NCBI GenBank assembly: GCA_045541915.1
Contig: JAZQJZ010000021.1
Location: 1-31,341, forward strand
DNA: 31,341 nucleotides
From: RGIG5579 sp045541915
Lineage (GTDB): Bacteria; Bacillota; Clostridia; Oscillospirales; SIG627
Direction of reading: 5' to 3'
The stretch's first letter is position 1, and every line of letters starts with the position of its first letter. A model generated the notes under the pieces. The model was not told the origin of the DNA, made no database searches, and saw nothing but the letters and a program-made list of their open reading frames with translations. Shown here one piece after another: positions 23,278 through 30,756 of the stretch. A program made the translations under genes and the position numbers.

Positions 23278-24420
23278 CTATTTCAGAGAATTTTGATAAC
23301 CGGTGATAATGTTCTTAATGGTAGAACCGCTTTTGACGCCGTGATATGCCTGGGAAGAGCGCCAACGGTCGGTGTTGATGGACTGGTCAAATCCATTGAA
23401 GATATTAGAATCGTAGTCGTTGCACTGTGAGGTGCCGTGATAAAGCTCTCCAAGCTGAGACCAGGTGGTGGTTCCGTTGGCATCGGTTACCTGCGTAAAT
23501 ACGCCCACATAGACATTTTTGATGGAGGACCAAATTCCGGCATTGGACAAATCATCGGGGGTCATATAAATGGTCATTTCAGCTTTGCCGTCGCCGTCCA
23601 GATCTTCTTGCTTGATCATACAGGTCAGGTTCGTTTTTACAAGCTCGCCTGTTTCGGGATCGGTGAGCATCAGGTGCAGATTTCCGTCAAACAATTCATC
23701 CAGAATCCGGGTATCATTGTCCGAGCTTCCTACTACATTTCCTACGTAAGCGCCGGTACCGCTGCTTTGGTCCATAATACCGTAAAGCTTCGCACTGTCC
23801 ACGGGAGTATTCAAAATCTTTTTGAACGCCTCCAGTGCGCCGTCAACCGGAGAGGTAAAGTGCTCGGGGTCAATTTCAGAGAAGGGCTTGAACACAAAAT
23901 TCAACGCTGAATTCAATGTTGCATTGGAAAAATCGCTGGTGTTTTCCGCAAAATGAAAGGTAATTTCATATTGATACTTTTGCTGTGCGGGAATTCTTGT
24001 TACATCATCGGCCATAACACCGTCGATCGTATACGGACGCTTCAGATTGGTCAAGGAAAAGGTGATATTAGAATTATCATACCCTGAAGTTGTAGTAACA
24101 ACGGCATCAAAGCCCTGCTCCACAGAGGTGTTATTAAAAACGGTAATACGAAAGGTCAAATCCGTTCCCTTTGGCACGGTTACCGAGCTTGCCAGGACAT
24201 TGTCATAATAGGTGGCAGTGGTATAGGTTCCGCTTCCGGGGAGATGTTCCACCTTAGTAATATAAACCATTTCAGGGTAGCGAAAGCGATCCGTTGTAAG
24301 GGGAAGCTCTGCGGATTTTGGGACTGCTTTCTCCATGGCAAATTGCCAAGTTGCATAAACGCCGCAAACAGAGAAGATCAAAACAAGACAAGTTAAAAGA
24401 AGCAAAAAACGTTTCATCAT
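23278..24420 (-). CDS. Secreted protein with SipW-type signal peptide (TasA/CotN-like substrate B), 380 aa
   Basis: N-terminus 'MMKRFLLLLTCLVLIFSV' then 'CGVYATWQF': a hydrophobic core followed by the G-V-Y-A-T-W box shared with the protein at 25326-25937, the hallmark of substrates processed by SipW-like signal peptidases. The rest is beta-rich and Thr/Ser/Asn-rich like surface fibre proteins ('VPKGTDLTFRITVFNNTS' at about 82-99), and residues 273-281 'DLDGDGKAE' form an EF-hand-like calcium loop. No LPXTG or membrane anchor is seen. The start at 24420 overlaps the SipW stop (ATGA) and has AGGTG 6 bases before it. Probable role: minor fibre or matrix component; unproven. Confidence 0.78.
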   Translation of the reverse strand: MMKRFLLLLTCLVLIFSVCGVYATWQFAMEKAVPKSAELPLTTDRFRYPEMVYITKVEHLPGSGTYTTATYYDNVLASSVTVPKGTDLTFRITVFNNTSVEQGFDAVVTTTSGYDNSNITFSLTNLKRPYTIDGVMADDVTRIPAQQKYQYEITFHFAENTSDFSNATLNSALNFVFKPFSEIDPEHFTSPVDGALEAFKKILNTPVDSAKLYGIMDQSSGTGAYVGNVVGSSDNDTRILDELFDGNLHLMLTDPETGELVKTNLTCMIKQEDLDGDGKAEMTIYMTPDDLSNAGIWSSIKNVYVGVFTQVTDANGTTTWSQLGELYHGTSQCNDYDSNIFNGFDQSINTDRWRSSQAYHGVKSGSTIKNIITGYQNSLK

Positions 24421-25262
24421 TTCGCGCACCTGTTGCAAGCGTCACTGTTTTTTGCTAAGCGGGCATCCAAATGGTCGGTTTGGGGTTTTCCCGCATCGAT
24501 TTGAGCCAAACGCGCTTTTGCCTCTTCCTCCAGTTTTCTTTCCAGAATCGGAGTCACAATGATTGCAAACAAAATCAGAAGAATGCAAAGCCAGCCTGCC
24601 GGAGACTGCATAAACAAAATAAAGCTACCAACAAACGGAACCCTTTCTCCCCTATAGATTCCTTGCATCTGACTGTAGAGCACGGGAAATTCGTCGGGAT
24701 TACAAACGGCATCACCCTGCAGCAAGAAATGGCGGCAGTCTGGATGCTTTTCATTGGGTTCCTCAATACCGATAATGCGGTGAATCACGAAGGTCTCATT
24801 CTTTTGATAAACTACGATATCATAAAGAGCAAGTTCTTCTTCCTTTGGCAGGTGATGGGTGACAATCAAATCAAAGGTTTGAATCTGGTCGTCAAGGCCA
24901 TTTTCAAAAAGATAGGTGTTCTTTTGATTCTTTGTTGCCATAGAAGAGGTTTTCACAACCTTAAGAGAGGGAATGCCGTTGGGGGCCTTGTCTTTGGTGA
25001 AATTCAAATATAGCGAGAACAAAAAGGAAGCCAAAAGGGCAACACAAACAAGCAAAGAAATCGCCGTCGTGCAAATGCTTGCAACGCGACTTGCCTTTGC
25101 CTTTTTGTCTTGCTCTTTTTTTATTTCTTCGTCTTCTAGGCCATGCTTTATCAATAGAAGCTTTTGCTTCACAATGGTAGCGATCACATAGGAAAATACA
25201 AGTGTGAACAGCGAAAAAACGATAAAACACAGAATGAAAACATAGGTTTCATACGCTGTCAT
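24417..25262 (-). CDS. sipW: SipW-like signal peptidase I (ER/archaeal Ser-His type), 281 aa
   Basis: S26B signal peptidase. TM1 is near 7-30, TM2 near 60-87 and TM3 near 221-240. Catalytic Ser is S107 in 'VKTSSMAT'; the general base is H161 in 'FVIHRIIGIE' where bacterial SPase I has Lys; D184 and D190 lie in 'LLQGDAVCNPDEFPV'. This Ser-His-Asp form is that of Bacillus SipW, which cuts TasA and TapA. It has an extra charged cytoplasmic loop (about 40-58, 'EDEEIKKEQDKKAK') and a charged C-terminal tail. The ATG at 25262 has GGTGA 5 bases upstream; a TTG at 25274 is less likely. It sits between its two probable substrates. Confidence 0.9.
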   Translation of the reverse strand: MTAYETYVFILCFIVFSLFTLVFSYVIATIVKQKLLLIKHGLEDEEIKKEQDKKAKASRVASICTTAISLLVCVALLASFLFSLYLNFTKDKAPNGIPSLKVVKTSSMATKNQKNTYLFENGLDDQIQTFDLIVTHHLPKEEELALYDIVVYQKNETFVIHRIIGIEEPNEKHPDCRHFLLQGDAVCNPDEFPVLYSQMQGIYRGERVPFVGSFILFMQSPAGWLCILLILFAIIVTPILERKLEEEAKARLAQIDAGKPQTDHLDARLAKNSDACNRCAK

Positions 25263-25282
25263 AAAATTCACCAATGAAACTC

Positions 25283-25312
25283 GGCTATCCTATACCGAAG
25301 CATAGGATAGCC
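25283..25312 (-). ncRNA. Stable UUCG-capped hairpin between substrate A and sipW
   Basis: On the minus strand RNA: GGCUAUCCUAU pairs perfectly with AUAGGAUAGCC, extended by G-U and C-G around a UUCG tetraloop. No U-run follows (GAGUUUCAUUGG), and the sipW ribosome site begins about 10 bases later. It is best read as an mRNA stabiliser or partial stop that leaves substrate A more abundant than sipW. The structure is seen; the role is inference. Confidence 0.75.
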
Positions 25313-25325
25313 GTAAAATGTTTTT

Positions 25326-25937
25326 TTAGATGGAAGCGGCTCCAGCGGTGCTACCGTCGGTTACGCTAAATACGATCTGACCGGCGCGGAGTGCAACGGT
25401 ATATTCATCGTACAGTGTTTTGGTATCCAAAACAAATTCGGTTAAATTCAGGTGAGCGGCAATTTGTGCTGCGCTGAGGGTGAAGGTGAACGAGCCGTCG
25501 CCTACCGGAACCCACTGATCAACATTGTGCAAGCCGGGATTCGTTAAAGAAACCAAACTTTTAGAGCCGGCACCGTGACCATCATCAAAGGTCCAGGAAT
25601 CGTTGCTGAGCGAAAAGCTGAATTTGGTAGGAACACCGTTTTGTTTGATTTCAACAGGAGCAACATTGGAGGGAGTGAAGGTAACCACAATTTCACCGGC
25701 TACCTGAAGAGCGGTGGTGTGAGTGGTACCGGCTTTCGGGTCAATGGTGAGCAAAAGGGTGGACTTGTCGATTTCGTATGTACCGTAGCTGCCTGCGTAA
25801 GCAACGCCGGTCAGGTTCATCGCGGCACCGACCGATTCATCGGCAACGTCAGTGGTCTGGGTATAGGTCCAGGTAGCATATACGCCACCAATGGTGATGC
25901 AGAGCATCAATGCAATCAAAGCGCTTAATTTTTTCAT
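25326..25937 (-). CDS. Secreted TasA-like protein with SipW-type signal peptide (substrate A), 203 aa
   Basis: Signal 'MKKLSALIALMLCITIGG' followed by 'VYATWTYTQ' (G18 to W23), the SipW-dependent pattern. The mature part is beta-rich, poor in Cys and rich in Thr, Val, Ser and Gly ('GEIVVTFTPSNVAPVEI', 'GSFTFTLSAAQIAAHL'), consistent with a jelly-roll fibre subunit like TasA or camelysin, though only the signal is a direct match. AAGGAG precedes the ATG at 25937 and a consensus promoter lies just upstream. It is the first gene of a three-gene unit with sipW and substrate B and is probably the major subunit. Confidence 0.82.
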   Translation of the reverse strand: MKKLSALIALMLCITIGGVYATWTYTQTTDVADESVGAAMNLTGVAYAGSYGTYEIDKSTLLLTIDPKAGTTHTTALQVAGEIVVTFTPSNVAPVEIKQNGVPTKFSFSLSNDSWTFDDGHGAGSKSLVSLTNPGLHNVDQWVPVGDGSFTFTLSAAQIAAHLNLTEFVLDTKTLYDEYTVALRAGQIVFSVTDGSTAGAASI

Positions 25938-25969
25938 TATTATATAACTCCTTTGCTAAGATTTTCTTC

Positions 25970-25998
25970 ATTATATCCCTCGAAAAATGAATTGTCAA
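25970..25998 (-). promoter_or_regulatory. Full-consensus sigma-A promoter of the SipW module
   Basis: Minus strand TTGACA (25993-25998), 17-base spacer, TATAAT (25970-25975): exact consensus. A T9 run 7 bases further upstream could act as an UP element. Such a promoter should be very strong. Confidence 0.88.
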
Positions 25999-26075
25999 CC
26001 GTTGCAAAAAAAAATTGTAATTCATATTTTTTGCAGGATCAAACACCGGGATTCAACAGAAGCTCACACCCATGA

Positions 26076-26102
26076 AATCACGCGCATTAAGGTGATTTTT
26101 TG
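26076..26102 (+). other. Terminator-like hairpin with no gene in front
   Basis: AATCAC (26076-26081) pairs with GTGATT (26092-26097), followed by TTTTTT. No + strand gene precedes it. It may cut read-through antisense to the SipW module or be chance. Confidence 0.3.
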
Positions 26103-26128
26103 CAAAAAAGCTTTGTTCCGGAAGGAAG

Positions 26129-26157
26129 TTGACTTCAATCGTCATCTGTTGTAAAAT
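26129..26157 (+). promoter_or_regulatory. Promoter of the serine hydrolase gene
   Basis: TTGACT (26129-26134), 17 bases, TAAAAT (26152-26157). Confidence 0.7.
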
Positions 26158-26188
26158 GAAAGGCAGAATTAACATTGGAGGAAAAAAT

Positions 26189-27334
26189 ATGTTTGAACAG
26201 ACAAAGGCGCTATGCCAGCATTTCCTGGATATAGGAATCCCCTGCTTTGACCTGATCGTTTATAAGGACGGAGAATGTGTTCTGCGACATATGGGAGGTT
26301 ATTCCAATCCCGAAGAAAAGATCCCCATGAAGGGAAATGAAAAATTTCACATCTACTCCTGCTCCAAGCTGATCACCTGCACCGCAGCCATGCAGCTGTG
26401 GGAAAAGGGACTCTTTCAGTTGGAGGACAATTTGTCTGATTATTTGCCCGCCTTCAAGGATATGACCGTCAAAACAGAAAACGGGATTCAAAAGGCCAAA
26501 AATCCCATCAAAATTTACGATCTGTTCCAAATGACCTCCGGCATGAATTATGATTTTAAAACTCCTGCAATATTGGATTATTATGAAAACGGCAACAAAA
26601 ACTGTCCTACGGTGGAGTTTGTAAACCTTTTGGCAAAAACGCCCTTGGAATTTGAGCCCGGCCAGGGCTGGAAGTACAGCTTAAGCCACGATGTATTGGG
26701 GGCGCTTGTGGAGGTCCTCTCCCATGAAAAATTTGGAGAGTACCTAAAAAATCATATTTTTGATCCTCTGGGAATGGAAAACACCAGTTTTTTGCACCCG
26801 GTGGAAGATTGGAACGGTTTTGCCCATCAGTATCGCTACAATCCGGAGACAGGTGAATTCCTTCCGATTTGGAAAAACAACTTCCGCCCGGGCAAAGAAT
26901 ATGCCAGTGGCGGTGCAGGCTGCACTTCTACGGTGGAAGACTTTATCAAGTTTCTGGAGGCCTTACGTATTGGCGATGTGATCCTGAAAAAGGAAACCAT
27001 TTCCTTGATGGCAACCGACCGCCTGACAGAAAAGCAACGGGCCATGTTCGTTTCCGGAACTCCCGGCAGAAACAGCATTGGCTACGGTTTGGGAATGCGA
27101 ACACCTCTGCAAGATCCCGCTCGCACAGAATTTGGTTGGGCAGGCGCAGCAGGCGCTTTTGCCTCTGTAGATCCGGTCAATCACATTTCCATCTTTTATG
27201 TTCAGCACGTGCTGAGTTCCCCCAACCGTTCCCTGCGTAGTTGGCTGTACAAAACGGTAAAGGGCGACCTGGCCGGCGAAAAGGTCCAGGTTCCCATCAA
27301 TCAAGCCGACGAGAACCCAACTCTTACGTACTAA
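26189..27334 (+). CDS. Serine hydrolase, beta-lactamase/EstB-like fold, 381 aa
   Basis: Penicillin-binding-protein-fold hydrolase. S-x-x-K is S57-C-S-K60 in 'HIYSCSKLIT'; the Tyr motif is 'YSLSHDVLGALVEVLS', as in EstB-type family VIII esterases rather than Y-x-N of true class C beta-lactamases; the C-terminal box lies around 'FGWAGAAGAFASVDP'. It lacks a signal peptide, so it is cytoplasmic and more likely an esterase than a resistance enzyme. GGAGG precedes the ATG at 26189; upstream in-frame TTG codons from 26129 fall in the promoter. Monocistronic, convergent with the alpha-galactosidase. Confidence 0.88.
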   Translation: MFEQTKALCQHFLDIGIPCFDLIVYKDGECVLRHMGGYSNPEEKIPMKGNEKFHIYSCSKLITCTAAMQLWEKGLFQLEDNLSDYLPAFKDMTVKTENGIQKAKNPIKIYDLFQMTSGMNYDFKTPAILDYYENGNKNCPTVEFVNLLAKTPLEFEPGQGWKYSLSHDVLGALVEVLSHEKFGEYLKNHIFDPLGMENTSFLHPVEDWNGFAHQYRYNPETGEFLPIWKNNFRPGKEYASGGAGCTSTVEDFIKFLEALRIGDVILKKETISLMATDRLTEKQRAMFVSGTPGRNSIGYGLGMRTPLQDPARTEFGWAGAAGAFASVDPVNHISIFYVQHVLSSPNRSLRSWLYKTVKGDLAGEKVQVPINQADENPTLTY

Positions 27335-27340
27335 GTGTAG

Positions 27341-27373
27341 AACAAGCGAGGTGAAATTCACCTCGCTTGTTTT
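27341..27373. terminator. Palindromic terminator, copy 5
   Basis: Arms AACAAGCGAGGTGAA (27341-27355) and TTCACCTCGCTTGTT (27357-27371), one unpaired central A. Here the outer A/T arms carry an extra G-C pair (CAAGCG/CGCTTG), again changed on both sides. It lies between two convergent genes. Confidence 0.87.
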
Positions 27374-27375
27374 CA

Positions 27376-28695
27376 TTATTGATATTTGGGTAAATAATTG
27401 CCGTGGGCCTCAATCAAATCATCAACCATCTTCTTGATGGTATCAATATCCAGTTCGCTGCCGGTATGAGGATCCAGCATTGCGGCCTGATAAATGTGGT
27501 CTTTCTTTTTGGTTATTGCTGCTTCAATGGTCAGAAGCTGAACATTGATATTGGTCATATTCATCGCAGCGCACTGCACGGGCAACGCGCCAACAAAGCA
27601 GGGATGAACGCCGCTTCCGTTTACCAAACAAGGTACTTCTACGCAGGCATCTTCCGGGAGATTTGCAATCAAATGTCCCTTGTTCAGCACATTGCCACCG
27701 ATTTGGTAGGGATTGCCGGTCACGACCGCTTCCATAATTCTGGAGGCATATTCACGGCTTCGTGTGTGTTCTTTTACACCTTTTTGGAGAATTTCTTCAT
27801 AGTCCTTGCTCCAACCTTCAATGTGTCTTATGCATCTGCGAGGGTATTCATCAATTGGAATATTATATCTTTGAATCAGCTCAGGGTATTTGCTTTTGAT
27901 GTAGAACATATTGTATTCCGCGTTATGTTCACTGGATTCGGTGCAATAGTAGCCGAAATGCTTGATATAGTCCATTCTTACTTTGTCAGTAGCATCAGGT
28001 TTGGCAAGATAGGCATCTACTCTTGACTTGATTTCAGGATACAGATCCACTCCGTTTTTATCCTCGATCTCCAAAAGCCATGCCATATGATTAATACCGG
28101 CGATGAGTTCTTTTCTTCCTTCCAGTTCGTCTTCCATACCCAACGCCGTCAAAAGGCGCTCCGAGCAGACCTGAACGCTGTGGCAAAGGCCAACTGTTTG
28201 GATCGGTGTGTACCGCTGCATATATCCCGAAAGCATTGCCATCGGATTGGTATAGTTCATAAACAAAGCATCCGGACAAACCTCTGCCATATCGTCAGCA
28301 AAGTCTTGCATCACCGGTATGGTGCGAAGTGCGCGCATAATGCCGCCAATACCTAAAGTATCACCGATCGTTTGCTGCAAGCCGTACTTTTTCGGAATCT
28401 CAAAATCAATGATGGTGCAGGGATCATAACCACCAACCTGAATGGCATTTACAACAAAATCTGCACCCTTGAGTGCTTCTTTGCGGTTTTCTTCTCCGAC
28501 ATAACACTCGATACGTCCATAACCGCCATAGTTCTTGCGGATTGCTTCCAAAATTGTTCTGCTTTCCTCGACACGCTCGCCGTTGATATCGTATAAAGCA
28601 AATACACTGTCACGCAGAACCTCAGAACTCATACAGTCGCCAATGACATTTCTTGCAAAAACAGTACTCCCTGCGCCAAGGAACGTTAGTTTCAT
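27376..28695 (-). CDS. melA: GH4 alpha-galactosidase (MelA-like), 439 aa
   Basis: NAD- and metal-dependent GH4 enzyme: 'KLTFLGAGSTVFARNVIGD' is the Rossmann start, 'FVVNAIQVGGYD' and 'GLQQTIGDTLGIGGIMRALR' line the NAD/sugar site, 'FMNYTNPMAML' is conserved, and 'GLCHSVQ' supplies the metal-binding Cys-His of the MelA group (relatives such as LplD have CCHEV). It hydrolyses alpha-galactosides such as melibiose in the cytoplasm. The start at 28695 has GGAGG 8 bases upstream; ATG 28701 is too close to it. Divergent from an AraC gene that probably controls it. Confidence 0.9.
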   Translation of the reverse strand: MKLTFLGAGSTVFARNVIGDCMSSEVLRDSVFALYDINGERVEESRTILEAIRKNYGGYGRIECYVGEENRKEALKGADFVVNAIQVGGYDPCTIIDFEIPKKYGLQQTIGDTLGIGGIMRALRTIPVMQDFADDMAEVCPDALFMNYTNPMAMLSGYMQRYTPIQTVGLCHSVQVCSERLLTALGMEDELEGRKELIAGINHMAWLLEIEDKNGVDLYPEIKSRVDAYLAKPDATDKVRMDYIKHFGYYCTESSEHNAEYNMFYIKSKYPELIQRYNIPIDEYPRRCIRHIEGWSKDYEEILQKGVKEHTRSREYASRIMEAVVTGNPYQIGGNVLNKGHLIANLPEDACVEVPCLVNGSGVHPCFVGALPVQCAAMNMTNINVQLLTIEAAITKKKDHIYQAAMLDPHTGSELDIDTIKKMVDDLIEAHGNYLPKYQ

Positions 28696-28724
28696 ATTCA
28701 TAACCTCCATAAGCCGTTTTTTTC

Positions 28725-28762
28725 ATTGTAACTTGACACGCGGTAAAAACAAATGTTATCAT
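28725..28762. promoter_or_regulatory. Divergent promoters between melA and its AraC regulator
   Basis: Plus strand: TTGACA (28733-28738), 18 bases, TATCAT (28757-28762) for the AraC gene. Minus strand: TTGTTT (28747-28752), 16 bases, TACAAT (28725-28730) for melA. The two are interleaved in the 109-bp gap, so binding of one would affect the other. Confidence 0.6.
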
Positions 28763-28804
28763 GAGATAAATAATTTGTTTTTTTGTTGTTTTCAGGAGAT
28801 GGCT

Positions 28805-29572
28805 ATGCATTCTGAGGTTATTATAAATAAAAATTATGAAAGAATAAATCCTGTTCGGTTTGGATTTGAATCTTGCGAAAAATCTCATGGGTATGGCCCT
28901 GCAACACGTACACATTGGCTTTTTCATTTTGTTGTTTCCGGGAAGGGCGTTTTTCAAATTGACGAAAAAAAGTATGCCCTCTCAGGCGGGATGATGTTTG
29001 TTATCCCACCCTTTACGGAAACCTATTACGAAGCGGATTCGGAAGACCCCTGGGAATATATTTGGGTGGGTTTCACAGGAACTCCGCCACTACAACTGAA
29101 TGATTGCTATGATATTCCGGGAGCATTACGTATTTTCGAGCACATGAAAGCTTCGCATAATCTTCATAACGGAAAAACAGAATTTATACTTGCTCAGCTC
29201 TGGGAGTTGTTTTCTTTTCTAATGGAAGAAAACCAAACAAAAGAAGATCCTATTAATGCAGCACTCAATGTGATTCACTCTCAATACATGATACCTTTGA
29301 GCGTTTCGCAAATAGCAGCAAGCGTTCATTTGGAAAGAACCTATTTCTCCAAAATGTTTTCGGAAAGAAAGGGAATTTCTCCCCAACAATATTTAATAGA
29401 ATACCGTATGAAACAAGCGAAAACACTTCTTCGCCTAGGGTATAGTGTAACTACCACGGCAATTTCTGTTGGGTATTCTGATATCTATATTTTTTCAAAA
29501 ATCTTCAAGCAGCGATTTGGCGAATCACCGTTGCACTATCAGAAAAATTTTAAAAACAATCATACCGATTAA
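28805..29572 (+). CDS. AraC-family transcriptional regulator of the melA region, 255 aa
   Basis: Cupin sensor of the sugar-responsive type ('LFHFVVSGKGVFQIDEKKYA', 'GGMMFVIPPFTETYYEADSE', 'WEYIWVGFTG'), then the double HTH 'LSVSQIAASVHLERTYFSKM' and 'VTTTAISVGYSDIYIFSKIF', ending 'FGESPLHYQ'. This layout matches MsmR/RafR-type activators of alpha-galactoside genes. The ATG at 28805 has AGGAG 6 bases upstream; ATG 28799 abuts the site. Its codon use is more A/T-rich than the neighbours. Confidence 0.92.
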   Translation: MHSEVIINKNYERINPVRFGFESCEKSHGYGPATRTHWLFHFVVSGKGVFQIDEKKYALSGGMMFVIPPFTETYYEADSEDPWEYIWVGFTGTPPLQLNDCYDIPGALRIFEHMKASHNLHNGKTEFILAQLWELFSFLMEENQTKEDPINAALNVIHSQYMIPLSVSQIAASVHLERTYFSKMFSERKGISPQQYLIEYRMKQAKTLLRLGYSVTTTAISVGYSDIYIFSKIFKQRFGESPLHYQKNFKNNHTD

Positions 29573-30009
29573 AATAGATTCCGTCCCAAAAGTAAATTGT
29601 GCGTAGGATAAATCTCCTCAAATACAAATAATAAGAACCTCGCGCCACATGCGAAAACAAGTTTTCGGTGGCTGAGAGAACCTTGTTACTCATTTCATTC
29701 GCAACAATAGGGCAAACCGCCCCAAAGCCGCATAAACACCAGGGTTTGCGCTGATTTTTGTCCAACTCAATTTGCACTAAATCCGGTCAAAATCGGTTTT
29801 TCGGCGATTTTAGAGAGGAGCAGAATACTTTCTAATATGCGTCAGAAACACACACTCTGAGCAGGCAAAATTAAATATTCAAACTGTCACAAAGACGGAT
29901 GAGTTATAGACTTGTCCGGTTATTTATTTGAATTTGCTTTTTAGGTGGATATACGTGGATTGAATGAAAAAGCATTTTTATTTTTGCTTTATAAGATTTC
30001 TATGAAAAC
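29573..30009. other. Gene-free stretch, possible remnant of a repeated intergenic element
   Basis: No convincing gene. A minus-strand frame (29777 downward) overlaps the AraC gene and has no ribosome binding site. Small hairpins are seen: GAAAAC/GTTTTC near 29652-29665 and AAAATCG/CGATTTT near 29788-29811. I see nothing else I can name here. Confidence 0.4.
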
Positions 30010-30038
30010 TTGACTAAAATAATGGGGCGTGTTATAAT
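30010..30038 (+). promoter_or_regulatory. Promoter of the V-type ATPase operon
   Basis: TTGACT (30010-30015), 17 bases, TATAAT (30033-30038). The predicted start near 30045 gives a leader of about 95 bases before the first gene. Confidence 0.8.
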
Positions 30039-30056
30039 AATCAAAATAATAGATGT

Positions 30057-30104
30057 AAATGGAACCAGCTGTCTGCAGAGGAAGTCGGTTCCATTTTGTT
30101 TTTT
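30057..30104 (+). terminator. Leader terminator (attenuator-like) before the V-ATPase genes
   Basis: Stem AAATGGAACC (30057-30066) with GGTTCCATTT (30087-30096), 20-base apical part that can pair further (CTG/CAG), then TTTTGTTTTTT. It starts about 12 bases after the predicted transcript start, so a ~60-base RNA would be made when it works. No riboswitch class is recognised. Confidence 0.7.
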
Positions 30105-30142
30105 AGCCGTAAATTTGACTAAATATAAAAGGAGATAGAATT

Positions 30143-30751
30143 ATGGAAGTTCAACTTCAGGAGCTTATTGAGCAGATTAAGAAGGATGGTGTTGAAACCG
30201 CTGAAGCAGAAGCCAAGGCTATCGTTGAGGCGGCAAAGTCAGAGGCCGAAAAGATTATTGCTGATGCACAGGCACAGGCAGATAAAATCTTAGCCGGCGC
30301 AAAAGTTGAAAACGAGCGAATGACGAAATCAAGCGAGGATGCTATTCGTCAAGCGGGTCGCAATCTGCTTATTTCTTTCAGAGAAAGTGTAACGAGAGAG
30401 CTTAATGCTATCGTGAGCGAAAATGTTACTGCTGTATATTCATCGGATGCATTCGCAGGGCTGATTATCAGCATTGTTGAAAACTGGGCAAACAAGCCTG
30501 ATGCAGAAGATATTGCGGTAATTTTGAATACTCAAGACCTTAATCAATTGGAAGAAACATTACTGGCAGCACTGAAAGAAAAAATGTTAAAGGGTATCAC
30601 TTTGAAGGCGAAGGATAATTTTGACGGTGGATTCCGTATTGCTGTAAAGGACGGCTGCGCATATTACGATTATTCAGCAGAGGCAGTTGTGGATATGCTT
30701 TCAAATTATCTTAGCCCTAAGGTGACCGAGCTTTTGAAAGAGGCGAAGTAA
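30143..30751 (+). CDS. ntpE: V/A-type ATP synthase subunit E, 202 aa
   Basis: Peripheral stalk subunit of the V/A-type rotary ATPase. The N-terminal ~75 residues form the Ala/Glu/Lys-rich coiled coil ('ETAEAEAKAIVEAAKSEAEK', 'IIADAQAQADKIL'), followed by the globular domain ending in 'GGFRIAVKDGCAYYDYSAEA', which attaches to the A/B head. AAGGAG precedes the ATG at 30143. First gene after the promoter; DUF2764 and A subunit genes follow directly. Confidence 0.92.
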   Translation: MEVQLQELIEQIKKDGVETAEAEAKAIVEAAKSEAEKIIADAQAQADKILAGAKVENERMTKSSEDAIRQAGRNLLISFRESVTRELNAIVSENVTAVYSSDAFAGLIISIVENWANKPDAEDIAVILNTQDLNQLEETLLAALKEKMLKGITLKAKDNFDGGFRIAVKDGCAYYDYSAEAVVDMLSNYLSPKVTELLKEAK

Positions 30752-30756
30752 TAACT

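Noticed and set aside
26189..27334. Serine hydrolase as an antibiotic resistance beta-lactamase
   Set aside because: No signal peptide, and the Tyr motif is YSL of EstB-type esterases rather than YxN.
11091..27373. Scattered GAGGTGAA palindromes as a CRISPR array
   Set aside because: Copies are kilobases apart, each at a gene end with a T-run, and no cas gene is present.
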